Assembly (NCBI GenBank): GCA_028822935.1
Contig: JAPKCM010000033.1
Coordinates: 1-51,945, forward strand
Source of the DNA: Akkermansiaceae bacterium
Lineage (GTDB): Bacteria > Verrucomicrobiota > Verrucomicrobiia > Verrucomicrobiales > Akkermansiaceae
DNA: 51,945 nucleotides
Reading direction: 5' to 3'
Position 1 is the stretch's first letter; every line of letters starts with the position of its first letter. This document shows positions 37,245 through 48,657 of the stretch, one piece after another. The notes beneath the pieces were generated by a model. That model made no database searches and was not told the origin of the DNA. It saw nothing but the letters and a program-made list of their open reading frames with translations. A program made the translations under genes and the position numbers.

Positions 37245-37853
37245 GTGAAGGACTACAAAGGTGAAGAGATTCTCGTAATCCCCCGCTCTCTTTTCGATGA
37301 GCTGGGTTCGTTTCAAGGCATCGAAAAAGATGTGGACCGTTATCTCGACGCCATTCTCGATCCAAAGAATAATTTTTTCATGGACCGGGCCGCTGCCGAG
37401 GAAGATCCAGGGTTCAAGCAGCTCATTCCATACTGCCTTTTTCGCCACGGAGATCACTACCTTCACTACGTCCGGGGGAAAAGTGGTGGCGAGAACCGAC
37501 TCCATGCGCAAGGATCAGTCGGAATCGGCGGGCACATCAACCCGGTCGATGAACGGGAAGACCACCTCGGCATGGCAACCTACCTGGCCGGAGTCGAACG
37601 GGAAATCACCGAAGAGCTCAACATTATTGGCGGCCATAGCAATCGTGTCGTTGGCTTGTTAAACGATGACAGCAATTCCGTGGGCCAAGTTCACCTCGGA
37701 GTGGTTCATATCTTTGACCTTGAAACTGACCAGGTCACTTCCAACGAAGACGCCCTCGCCGAACTCTCCTTTTACGAAGCATCCCAGCTTAAAGGCGATA
37801 TGCTGGATCGTCTTGAGACTTGGTCAAAGAGCTGCGTTGAGACCTTGGTCTAG
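37245..37853 (+). CDS. NUDIX (MutT-like) phosphoesterase
   Basis: A 202-residue member of the predicted MutT-like phosphoesterase group. 'EEILVIPRSLFDELGSFQGI', 'KQLIPYCLFRHGDHYLHYVRGK' and 'GSVGIGGHINPVDERED' lead to the NUDIX box 'YLAGVEREITEELNI' (REx2EE), then 'VGLLNDDSNSVGQVHLGVVH'. The frame is open from 37161, but the family N-terminus fits a GTG start at 37245, 20 bp after the DUF5069-like stop. No ATG is available before residue 44 of that frame. The expected reaction is hydrolysis of a nucleoside diphosphate derivative; the substrate is unknown. Confidence 0.85.
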   Translation: MKDYKGEEILVIPRSLFDELGSFQGIEKDVDRYLDAILDPKNNFFMDRAAAEEDPGFKQLIPYCLFRHGDHYLHYVRGKSGGENRLHAQGSVGIGGHINPVDEREDHLGMATYLAGVEREITEELNIIGGHSNRVVGLLNDDSNSVGQVHLGVVHIFDLETDQVTSNEDALAELSFYEASQLKGDMLDRLETWSKSCVETLV

Positions 37854-37879
37854 TCGATAGCCCACCCTACTTATCGAAC

Positions 37880-37908
37880 AAAAAACGACGACCTCGCGGC
37901 CGTCGTCC
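37880..37908 (-). terminator. Rho-independent terminator after gyrA
   Basis: On the minus strand GACGACGGCC and GGTCGTC form a hairpin around GCGA, followed by GTTTTTTG. It lies about 30 bases past the gyrA stop. On the plus strand the same hairpin has only a weak CCTTTG tail, so it may serve the NUDIX gene poorly. Confidence 0.85.
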
Positions 37909-37936
37909 TTTGAGTTGCTATGTGTGATCAGCAAAA

Positions 37937-40582
37937 TTACTCTTCCCCAGCCTCGCCGCCAGTTTCGCTTTCAGCTTCCTCCTGATCCTCATCCTCAGCG
38001 GAATCATCATCAGGCATCACTCGGGCGATCGCTTGAAGTTTTTCACCTTTGGTAAGAGTCACAAGCTTCACCCCCTGCGTGTTTCGTCCGCATTCGCGAA
38101 CATCACTTACTCGGATGCGAATACTCTGACCACCATCGGTCATCAACATGAGTTCATCTTCCTCCTCGACTGAGGTCGCGCCAATGACCTGGCCGGTCTT
38201 CTCGGTGCACTTCATCGTGATCATTCCGACTCCACCGCGATTCTTCGCCATGTAGTCGCCGAATGGGGTGCGCTTCCCGATGCCATTTTCAGAAGCTACG
38301 AGAAGGCGGGCGTCATCATTGACAACAGCAAGTCCCACTACGAAATCCCCTTCCCTCGGCCTAATGCCTCGAACACCAGCAGAGTTACGTCCCATAACAC
38401 GAGCTTGGCTCTCATTGAAGCGAGTGCTCATCCCCTTATGGGTGACGAGCATGACGTCATCCTTACCAGAAGTGAGACGGACTCCGATCAGTTCATTGCC
38501 CTCATCGAGCTTAATCGCAATCGTTCCTGCCTTCCGGTAGTTCCGGAAATCATTAAGAGTTGTTTTCTTAACCTTCCCCGCACGGGTCGCAAAGAAGACG
38601 TTTCCGCTATCTTCGGCAAAGGTGACATCAACTCCATCTTCATCCTTGCGGAATTCCAGCCGCAGCACCGCCGCGATCGACTCCTCGGGAAGCAAGTTGA
38701 GAACATTTTGAAGACTCCGCCCTTTCGAGGCACGAGATCCTTCTGGAAGACCATAGACACGCTCGACATAAACACGCCCGGTGTTGGTGAAGAACATGAG
38801 GTAGTCGTGCGCTTGTGCGGTGAAGAGATGCTCCACGAAATCGCTCTCGTCTTCCTCACTCGCATTCGCATTACGCGTCTCCATGCCCCGGACCCCTTTT
38901 CCGCCACGAGCTTGCACGCGATACTCGCTGGCTGCAGTGCGCTTGACGTAGCCCCGGTGGCTGAGTGTGACGATCATGCCGTCATTGGAAATAAGGTCCT
39001 CAATCGCAATCTCTCCCTCATCAGGAAGGATCGGGCAGCGACGCGCGGTAGCGTGCTTTTCTTTGATCTCTAGGAGTTCCTCTTTGATAATCGCAAGCAC
39101 GCGCTGCTCACTAGCTAGGATGTCGAGTAAGTCGGTAATCTCTGCAAGGATCGAGTCATACTCAGCCTTGATCTTATCCCGCTCCATCGCAGTAAGCTGA
39201 TAGAGGCGGAGTTCAAGAATGGAATTCACCTGACGATCAGTGAAGATATATTTATCCCCGACGATACTTGGCTGGCTGCGAATCAAGATCCCAAGGGCCT
39301 GAGCGGCCTCGAGGCTAAAGTGGTAACCCTTGATCTTCTGGCGTGCTTCATCGCGATTCTTAGAATCACGAATCATCCGAATGAAATCATCAAGGTGACC
39401 CAACGCAAGGAGGTAGGCCTCCAGGTTCTCGGCGCGCTCTTCCGCCTTCTTAAGGAGATAGCGAGTGCGGCGAATAATGACCTCACGGCGGTGCTCGATG
39501 AAGGCATCCAGCGCATCAAGCAGACCAAGCTGCTTGGGACGACGCTCGTGAATCGCGAGCATATTGACACCAAAGGAGGTCTCCATTGCGGTGAGCTTGA
39601 AGAGCTGGTTCACCACAACCTGAGGACGGGCGTCACGCTTCAAGGTGATCTCGATGCAAGTATCGTCAGCAGAAAGGTCCCGCATGCCCGAGATATCGAG
39701 AAGGACTTTCTCACGGACGAGCTCCGCAATTCTGATCTGCAGGGTCGCACGGTTTACTCCATGAGGAACCTGGCGAATCATGATTTGGGCAGCACCGGTT
39801 TTACTCTCGGTGACTTCCATGACACCCCGCATTTTGATACTGCCGCGTCCGGTGCGGAAGTAGCTATCGATACCTTTGAATCCACGAATCTCACATGCAG
39901 AGGCAAAGTCAGGCCCTTTGATATACTCCTTCATCTCTTCGATGGTGATGTAAGGATTATCGATACGAGCACAAACACCATCGATCACCTCACCCATGTT
40001 ATGAGCAGGAATATTGGTCGCCATACCGACCGCGATACCGGTGCCTCCATTAACAAGAAGGTTCGGGATGGCTGCGGGAAGGACGACAGGCTCAGTGGAG
40101 TTTTCGTCGTAAGTGGTCTGATGATCGACGGTCTCTTTTTCAAGGTCGATCATCATGGCAGATCCCATGTGAGTGAGGCGGGCCTCAGTGTATCGCATGG
40201 CAGCCGGGGCATCACCCTCAACCGAACCGAAGTTGCCCTGGCCATTGACAAGCGTCTCACGCATCGTCCAAGGCTGAGCCATGTTCACGAGGGTCGGGTA
40301 GATCGCGCCATCACCGTGTGGGTGATATTTACCCATGGTCTCACCCACGATACGGGCGCATTTTAAGTGGGCTTTCGATGCCGACAAGGAAAGGTCGTGG
40401 TGCATCGCATAAAGTAAACGGCGCTGGGATGGCTTTAAGCCATCACGGGCATCGGGAAGTGCACGAGAAATGATGACGGACATCGAGTAGTCCAAAAAGG
40501 ACTTCGACATTTCGTCGGCGACGTTGATCGATTCAACATAATCGCGCGGTGCGTCTGGCTCAGGAATGGTGTCGTCTGACAT
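37937..40582 (-). CDS. gyrA: DNA gyrase subunit A
   Basis: Type IIA topoisomerase breakage-reunion subunit, 881 aa, which with GyrB introduces negative supercoils. 'SMSVIISRALPDARDGLKPSQRR' and 'AAMRYTEARLT' with catalytic Tyr131 mark the core. 'VQARGGKGVRG' is a GyrA box, indicating a DNA-wrapping C-terminal propeller, so this is gyrase and not topoisomerase IV. In the quinolone-determining stretch 'HPHGDGAIYP', Gly92 and Pro96 stand where E. coli has Ser83 and Asp87. The C-terminus is a strongly acidic tail. It is 40 bp downstream of gyrB on the same strand. Confidence 0.97.
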   Translation of the reverse strand: MSDDTIPEPDAPRDYVESINVADEMSKSFLDYSMSVIISRALPDARDGLKPSQRRLLYAMHHDLSLSASKAHLKCARIVGETMGKYHPHGDGAIYPTLVNMAQPWTMRETLVNGQGNFGSVEGDAPAAMRYTEARLTHMGSAMMIDLEKETVDHQTTYDENSTEPVVLPAAIPNLLVNGGTGIAVGMATNIPAHNMGEVIDGVCARIDNPYITIEEMKEYIKGPDFASACEIRGFKGIDSYFRTGRGSIKMRGVMEVTESKTGAAQIMIRQVPHGVNRATLQIRIAELVREKVLLDISGMRDLSADDTCIEITLKRDARPQVVVNQLFKLTAMETSFGVNMLAIHERRPKQLGLLDALDAFIEHRREVIIRRTRYLLKKAEERAENLEAYLLALGHLDDFIRMIRDSKNRDEARQKIKGYHFSLEAAQALGILIRSQPSIVGDKYIFTDRQVNSILELRLYQLTAMERDKIKAEYDSILAEITDLLDILASEQRVLAIIKEELLEIKEKHATARRCPILPDEGEIAIEDLISNDGMIVTLSHRGYVKRTAASEYRVQARGGKGVRGMETRNANASEEDESDFVEHLFTAQAHDYLMFFTNTGRVYVERVYGLPEGSRASKGRSLQNVLNLLPEESIAAVLRLEFRKDEDGVDVTFAEDSGNVFFATRAGKVKKTTLNDFRNYRKAGTIAIKLDEGNELIGVRLTSGKDDVMLVTHKGMSTRFNESQARVMGRNSAGVRGIRPREGDFVVGLAVVNDDARLLVASENGIGKRTPFGDYMAKNRGGVGMITMKCTEKTGQVIGATSVEEEDELMLMTDGGQSIRIRVSDVRECGRNTQGVKLVTLTKGEKLQAIARVMPDDDSAEDEDQEEAESETGGEAGEE

Positions 40583-40622
40583 TAAAAATTAGGCTGAAAT
40601 TTAAAGGTAAGTGGGCTCCGAT

Positions 40623-43250
<2,628 letters not shown>

Positions 43251-43301
43251 TTAAAAAAGAGCAGCGCATTTAAAGCCAAACTCTAAAAAAAAAATGAGTT
43301 G

Positions 43302-43721
43302 TTAGAGCCCTTGGAACTGGGACTTTAAGAAATATCCGACAATAAAAACTACTGCAAAGACGAGCAGTCCAGCAATCAGCATTTTTACAATTGCTGCGAC
43401 CTCTACTTTCTCTTGATGGCTTTCGGATAGCCCGGTATCCGGTCTCACCGCCATCTGCCCAAGCGAAGAGGAAGAGCGGCTCTGACCAGATGATTGGGCC
43501 ACCACAGCCCCATCCCCCGTAGCTCCACTGCGCTTTTTGATAGCCCTCGGCCTAAGGACGATACCTTGAGAAGCTAGTGAGTGAGGAGCAGTCACATCTC
43601 GACCACACGAAGGACAAGGTCCTGTGACTCCTGCAAAAGACTGATCGACCGTCAGAGAAGTCTGGCATTCACCACACATAAAATGGATCACCTCACTATT
43701 GTCACCTTCGGTGCCTAGCAT
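43302..43721 (-). CDS. Zinc-ribbon, tail-anchored membrane protein
   Basis: A 139-residue protein from the ATG at 43721. The N-terminal zinc ribbon has 'MCGECQTSL' and 'GPCPSCGRDV'. A middle low-complexity Ser/Gln/Arg linker and a single C-terminal hydrophobic helix ('VKMLIAGLLVFAVVFIVGYFL') follow, leaving the ribbon in the cytoplasm. The layout is common among uncharacterised Verrucomicrobia/Planctomycete proteins. It is 47 bp downstream of rnd and 123 bp upstream of gyrB on the same strand. Function unknown. Confidence 0.78.
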   Translation of the reverse strand: MLGTEGDNSEVIHFMCGECQTSLTVDQSFAGVTGPCPSCGRDVTAPHSLASQGIVLRPRAIKKRSGATGDGAVVAQSSGQSRSSSSLGQMAVRPDTGLSESHQEKVEVAAIVKMLIAGLLVFAVVFIVGYFLKSQFQGL

Positions 43722-43768
43722 GATATTTTGAATACAATGAAATATTAATTCAGCCAACTACAGATTGT

Positions 43769-44824
43769 CTAAATTCCCAGAAGAGTTTGCTGCCAACTTA
43801 AAAGAAGATCTTCTGGAGCGCCCCTCTTTCCAACGATTTGCTCCAAGACAGGGCGGGAGGAAATTATTGAAGGTGTAATTTCCAACTCCGCCGCAATCTT
43901 ATCTCGTCGAGCCATAATCTCCTTCAATTGACTTTCGAACAGGGGATCCTTGTTACGCCGCTCCCTTTTGGGGCGGGTTGGCCAATCTTTCTCGGGGATT
44001 TTCTTGGTTTTCTTGACCGCCTCCTTGAGACGCTCCTGGCGGTCTGGACGCAGTTTCGGGGGAATATTGATCTCCCTTCCTTTCGAAAGAAGTTCGGACC
44101 ACTCGATTAACTGCTTATTTCCAGTGATCATAAAACTAGGGCGATTCCAAGCTGCTGCCTCTTGATCTCTCCAACGCCAAAGTTCACGAAGAAAAATAAG
44201 ACCATCAGAATGTAATTTTCCGCTCCCTCCAATTCTCCAGGATTCCTTTTCCTGAGACTCGCGGGCAAGCACCTTAGATTGGGAAGATCGACATGATTCG
44301 ATAAACCATTCATAGCGGCCTAATTGGTGCAACTTTTCTTTCACCTTCGAAGCAAGTGGAAGGAGATAGCGAACATCATTGATGGCATACTCCAACATCT
44401 TGTCACTCAAAGGTCGCTTTCCCCAGTCTGCCTTTTGCGAACTTTTCGACAATTCCACATCAAAGTATTGCTCTACCAAACTGGCATATCCAAATCGCTC
44501 GTGCCCCAGGAGCTGAGCTGCGATTTGCGTATCATAGAGCATAGGAGGAACAAAACCCCACTCACGAATCATGAGCGACATATCGTAATCGGCTCCATGC
44601 ATCCAAACTTTTGCTGAACGAATCCATTCCACCAAAGAATCTAAGGGACGATTATCAAGTGGATCGACTAAAGCAACTTCCTGGCCGTAACAAACTTGAA
44701 TCAGACAAATACGTTCGGAGTGCCTATATAAGCTATCAGCCTCGAGATCGAGACCGACTTCCCCATCCCCACCTGGAAGCAGGCTAACAAGCTTGGACGA
44801 ATCTGAATATTGATCGGAAGACAT
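43769..44824 (-). CDS. rnd: Ribonuclease D
   Basis: DEDD-family 3'-5' exoribonuclease, 351 aa, acting on tRNA and other small RNA 3' ends. Catalytic motifs are 'GLDLEADSLYRHSERICLIQV' (Asp, Glu), 'WMHGADYDMSLM' (Asp) and 'MLEYAINDVRYLLPL' (Tyr, Asp). An HRDC-like helical domain follows ('ELWRWRDQEAAAWNRPSFMI'). The ATG at 44824 is the start, because a longer frame to 44887 would run through the terminator hairpin of the upstream gene. It is followed by the zinc-ribbon gene and gyrB. Confidence 0.93.
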   Translation of the reverse strand: MSSDQYSDSSKLVSLLPGGDGEVGLDLEADSLYRHSERICLIQVCYGQEVALVDPLDNRPLDSLVEWIRSAKVWMHGADYDMSLMIREWGFVPPMLYDTQIAAQLLGHERFGYASLVEQYFDVELSKSSQKADWGKRPLSDKMLEYAINDVRYLLPLASKVKEKLHQLGRYEWFIESCRSSQSKVLARESQEKESWRIGGSGKLHSDGLIFLRELWRWRDQEAAAWNRPSFMITGNKQLIEWSELLSKGREINIPPKLRPDRQERLKEAVKKTKKIPEKDWPTRPKRERRNKDPLFESQLKEIMARRDKIAAELEITPSIISSRPVLEQIVGKRGAPEDLLLSWQQTLLGI

Positions 44825-44858
44825 ATATAAAAAAGCGGGGAAGCTTTGCCTCCCCGCT
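44824..44858 (-). terminator. Rho-independent terminator after the subtilisin-like protease gene
   Basis: On the minus strand AGCGGGGA and TCCCCGCT pair around GGCAAAGCT, followed by TTTTTTATATAT just before the rnd ATG. It is about 65 bases downstream of the protease stop. It implies that rnd needs its own promoter or read-through. Confidence 0.88.
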
Positions 44859-44922
44859 CTTGTAGAACTATTTTTCAGGCACGACAATCTTTGCTGTGCG
44901 TAATTCAGAGAATACCATCTCC

Positions 44923-47900
44923 TTATTTCAGCTTCACATCCACGCGATAGAATCGCTTCGGAGCGGTCGGATCTTCAAAGATTGGAATGCGATAGACTTG
45001 TTTGTCACCCTCCTTGCGCTCAGGAAATGCATAAGAGGTCTTGGTCCAAGTCACCATGTCCGTTGACTCTTCGGCAACCATTTCAAGATCCGATTTCGAG
45101 CCATCGATACCGAATTCGATCCAGGTCGTCCCGAATGCTGAAACTAACTGAGGTGCATAACGGGGAACCTCAGCGACTGCAGCATCACCTCCGAAGGCAT
45201 ACTCGAGGAGGTTGTTATATCCGTCGCCGTCGGAATCAAGATCGGGATCGGAATATCCTGATGAGAGGAAGCTGGATTGCTGGGTGACTGAGATATTATC
45301 AAGCCACACCGCATCTTCACCGACACTCTCACCGGAGAAATCCTTTCGGAATCGAATTTGAACATAGTGGCGCCCTTCAGGTAGGACATCAGTTACATTG
45401 GTCCAACCCTGAGAACCGGTTCCAATAACAGGACTAGCAAGGGAGCCATTTTTGATGAGACTCCCTACAAGATACTCCATTCCGTCTCCAAGAACTGTCT
45501 CGGTTCGGAAATCGAAAGAAACTGTAACAGGGCCATCTACCCAGCCCGCAAGAGCGACCGTCTGACCATCACCAATCGCTGAAGAGCGAATCGCCATACC
45601 ATCAGAGGCCGTTGGATCTGCCACCGGCAGAAAAAGAGTCTTTCCTGTCTGTTCATAATTGAAGCTCAATGGGTCGAGGTTCGCTGCCGACTCAACATCA
45701 TCATTGAATGATTTAATGTCGACCAATTTAACCTGATCCACGAAACCCTGACTGGAGCCGGTCTCCTGAGCAAATCCATCAACATCAAGATCATCTGCAT
45801 CGCGACTAAAGGTCCAATCTACTCGATTAGAGATCGCCGGGAGTCGAACTGCAATAGGGGCCCAAGAAATGCGACGACCATCGATAAAGGCATACCACTG
45901 GTAAGGGACAGCTCCTCCATCGTTGATCCAAAGACGGTCAGCACCGTCCTGAGATGAAACTTTCCACTGGGATACGAGAACCATCTCAGGGAGATTGGCA
46001 AATCCGAAGCGAGACTCCGAATCCGCAGGTAAATTTGAAGCACTCGCAACCGCATCGATGCCATCAGAGGTTTCTCCAAATTCGAAATTCCAAGGAGCTT
46101 GACCACCGGAAGTGGTGCTTCGGCCATCTTGCTCCACCGCTTGTCCTAAGGACAAAGCGACAGGGGAGACGATAAACCTGAGAGGGAACACTTTAGTGCC
46201 TAATGGACCGGTCAAAGTCACATCAGTTACGAAGATTCCAGGAGCGGTCGGGGACCCAGTAATATGGGAGGAGCCGTTGTATACTAGCCCTGCAGGAAGA
46301 TCTCCGACTGTGACTGAAGTCGCACCAAGCACCTCAAAAGAATAGGATAATGGGACACCTTGGATCGCATTGATCACTTGATCACTGACAAGAAGAGGAG
46401 CGGGCTGAATTGGAGCAGTTGGATCATCCACTCCATGAATGATCAGTTGAGCGTTATTAAGAACAGCCAGATTTCCAGTCACCTTATCCGTCAGACGGAG
46501 AACCCAAACCCCTTGGGAACCTTCGCCCCAGTTTCGAACCGTTGAAAATGTCCAGTTTGTGATCCCTACTTCATCACTACCACTGTGCGATTGAGCGAGA
46601 ACACTCTGGGTTCCATTGGGAGAAACTAAAACAATATCCAGGTCGGCACGTCTCTCGGTTGAAATTTTCATTCTGAGCTGAACATGTTCAATTCTCCGGT
46701 TGGGCGCTTGAGACAAGTCGAAATTGAGAAGCAACGAGTTGCCGTCATTATCAGGAATCCCTGCGATTGGAGTCTGGTTTGGGTTGAGAGGTGCATCACG
46801 CTCGGCAAGAATGTCAGCTCCACGTGCAATGGCTGCGATTACTGCTGCCTCCGCGTTCACCAAACCTGAACCATAGCTATGGCTAAAGGTGTTACCTGCT
46901 CCATTGGTGACCCAAGTTCCCCCGTTTTGATCATTCTGCGTTGCCGTCTCAATGAGGATCTCTTGAATATCTCTCCAACCAAGATTGGGATTGGCATCCA
47001 TCATCAGTGACACCACCCCAGCAACAACTGCTGACGCAGCAGATGTTCCACCGAAGTCATTTGTCAGACCATCGATAGCCTCAGCGTCAGCTTCCACTGC
47101 AGTCGTAAGAACACCTTGCGCACCGCCGCTTGATGGCCCGGAAACTACCAAGTTTGCACCCCTTTCGGAATAGGGAGCCTTTCTCCCCTGATCAGTAATG
47201 GCACCAACCGCGATCGTCTCAGGCAGGTTGGCGAAACCATCGTAGTTAGAGTTATCACCGACTTCGCTTCCATTACCAGCGGCCCAAACGTAAATAGTCC
47301 CCGTCCCTTCAACATCACTGCTAACGGCTCTGCTTTCCTTTTCGATGGCCGTGCGAACAAGAATCGATGCGGCTACCATATCAGTCTCAAGGTCACTTGG
47401 GCCCCAACCATTCACTGAGATCCCTTTGATTTCCCTAAAACCAGAGTCTGTCCCAGGATTTTCATAGTCCAATGCTGCAGCGATCAAAGAATCATCAACA
47501 GGACCTGCGGTCAGACGCACGCTTGAGAATCCACCTTGAGTGATGCCAGTGATCCCTAGCTCATTACGAACAGCCGAAATAATTCCAATCATCATCGTCC
47601 CATGGGTGTCTGTAGGATTTTGACTAGAAGAGTCCAGTCCAACCCCATTGAAGTTGTTTCCGAGAACCGGAATACCGGAACCCAACAAATCAGGGTGGTC
47701 ATAGAAAATTCCGTCGTCGACGATCATCAGCGGAGCAGTAAGACCATTTACTGGAGAGACGCCGTCAGCCTTAACAAGATCCAAGGCAGCCTCAAGCTTG
47801 ATATCCACCCCAGCGATCCCTTGATTTTGCCCCGTATTATTGAGGCCCCACTGATATCCAATTTTGGTAGGATCATAGGCGTAATAAGCATCAAGAGGAA

Positions 47901-48621
47901 CGGCACGTTTCGATAGCTCACGAATAAAAAGAGGCTCCACGGTCTCAACCGCCGCATCTTGAGCAACCGAGAAAATCCGCTGTAACGCATCGTAAGAATG
48001 AGCCGCTTCACAAATTAGCACCCCGTCCGCTGGATACGCATTGGTGAAGTTTTCGATACCCTGTCGAGCGATGAATTGTCCCACCTGCGCCGTAGAAGAG
48101 AATGCCTCCTTAAGCTTCACGACATAACTGGCACGCAGTACATGACGCTTAGATGCATTGCGGCTCTCACCTACCGGATAGAACACCAATGATGGGAACG
48201 CGGCAGCGGGAGGTGTTCCCTGAGGAAAAAGGAATTGCAGTTCAGCTCCAAAAGCAGCTGGATTAAAGCTTCCGTCATAAAACGCTGCAAATGAACCGGA
48301 TCCATCAGTGAAGAAATCCTCAATGCCAGCCAACCCCCCTGCCGGAGGAAGTCCATTTGTAAAAGCAAATTCAGCAGAGAGCAGATCGACCACTCCCCGT
48401 AATGCGGGCTCAGGATACATCTGGAAGTTCACGTCAACAGCGGCCAAATTGGTTACATCGGAGGCAACATCGGCAACTTCAACAGCGCTCATTTGGAGAT
48501 AGTATGGCTGACCAGAACGTTTGAATTCGAAGATCCGGCCGATTGTACCTAAGCCATCTTGGGCAAAGACATTACTGATCGCCAAAGACGAAATGATGAG
48601 AATAGAAGGAAAAAATTTCAT
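44923..48621 (-). CDS. Large secreted subtilisin-like (S8) serine protease with P-domain
   Basis: A 1232-residue secreted protease. It has a signal peptide (residues 1-20), then a long prodomain of about 250 residues. The S8 catalytic domain has Asp about 303 ('LMIVDDGIFYDHPDL'), His about 340 ('DTHGTMMIGI'), the oxyanion Asn in 'WAAGNGSEVGDN' and Ser about 526 ('GGTSAASAVVAGV'). A proprotein-convertase P-domain (about 625-735, 'RRADLDIVLVSPNGTQ') and Ig-like repeats follow. The C-terminal module starts 'DPDLDSDGDGYNNLLEYAFGG' and ends 'RFYRVDVKLK'. The enzyme should act outside the cytoplasm. The adjacent secreted protein gene ends 36 bp upstream of its start. Confidence 0.93.
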   Translation of the reverse strand: MKFFPSILIISSLAISNVFAQDGLGTIGRIFEFKRSGQPYYLQMSAVEVADVASDVTNLAAVDVNFQMYPEPALRGVVDLLSAEFAFTNGLPPAGGLAGIEDFFTDGSGSFAAFYDGSFNPAAFGAELQFLFPQGTPPAAAFPSLVFYPVGESRNASKRHVLRASYVVKLKEAFSSTAQVGQFIARQGIENFTNAYPADGVLICEAAHSYDALQRIFSVAQDAAVETVEPLFIRELSKRAVPLDAYYAYDPTKIGYQWGLNNTGQNQGIAGVDIKLEAALDLVKADGVSPVNGLTAPLMIVDDGIFYDHPDLLGSGIPVLGNNFNGVGLDSSSQNPTDTHGTMMIGIISAVRNELGITGITQGGFSSVRLTAGPVDDSLIAAALDYENPGTDSGFREIKGISVNGWGPSDLETDMVAASILVRTAIEKESRAVSSDVEGTGTIYVWAAGNGSEVGDNSNYDGFANLPETIAVGAITDQGRKAPYSERGANLVVSGPSSGGAQGVLTTAVEADAEAIDGLTNDFGGTSAASAVVAGVVSLMMDANPNLGWRDIQEILIETATQNDQNGGTWVTNGAGNTFSHSYGSGLVNAEAAVIAAIARGADILAERDAPLNPNQTPIAGIPDNDGNSLLLNFDLSQAPNRRIEHVQLRMKISTERRADLDIVLVSPNGTQSVLAQSHSGSDEVGITNWTFSTVRNWGEGSQGVWVLRLTDKVTGNLAVLNNAQLIIHGVDDPTAPIQPAPLLVSDQVINAIQGVPLSYSFEVLGATSVTVGDLPAGLVYNGSSHITGSPTAPGIFVTDVTLTGPLGTKVFPLRFIVSPVALSLGQAVEQDGRSTTSGGQAPWNFEFGETSDGIDAVASASNLPADSESRFGFANLPEMVLVSQWKVSSQDGADRLWINDGGAVPYQWYAFIDGRRISWAPIAVRLPAISNRVDWTFSRDADDLDVDGFAQETGSSQGFVDQVKLVDIKSFNDDVESAANLDPLSFNYEQTGKTLFLPVADPTASDGMAIRSSAIGDGQTVALAGWVDGPVTVSFDFRTETVLGDGMEYLVGSLIKNGSLASPVIGTGSQGWTNVTDVLPEGRHYVQIRFRKDFSGESVGEDAVWLDNISVTQQSSFLSSGYSDPDLDSDGDGYNNLLEYAFGGDAAVAEVPRYAPQLVSAFGTTWIEFGIDGSKSDLEMVAEESTDMVTWTKTSYAFPERKEGDKQVYRIPIFEDPTAPKRFYRVDVKLK

Positions 48622-48657
48622 CGCAAATTAGATTTTAATAGGTGTGGAAGGGGGAAT

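Noticed and set aside
39320-40366. 348-codon plus-strand frame, and a 408-codon one at 40611-41837
   Set aside because: Both lie antisense to gyrA and gyrB and show no protein-like motifs.
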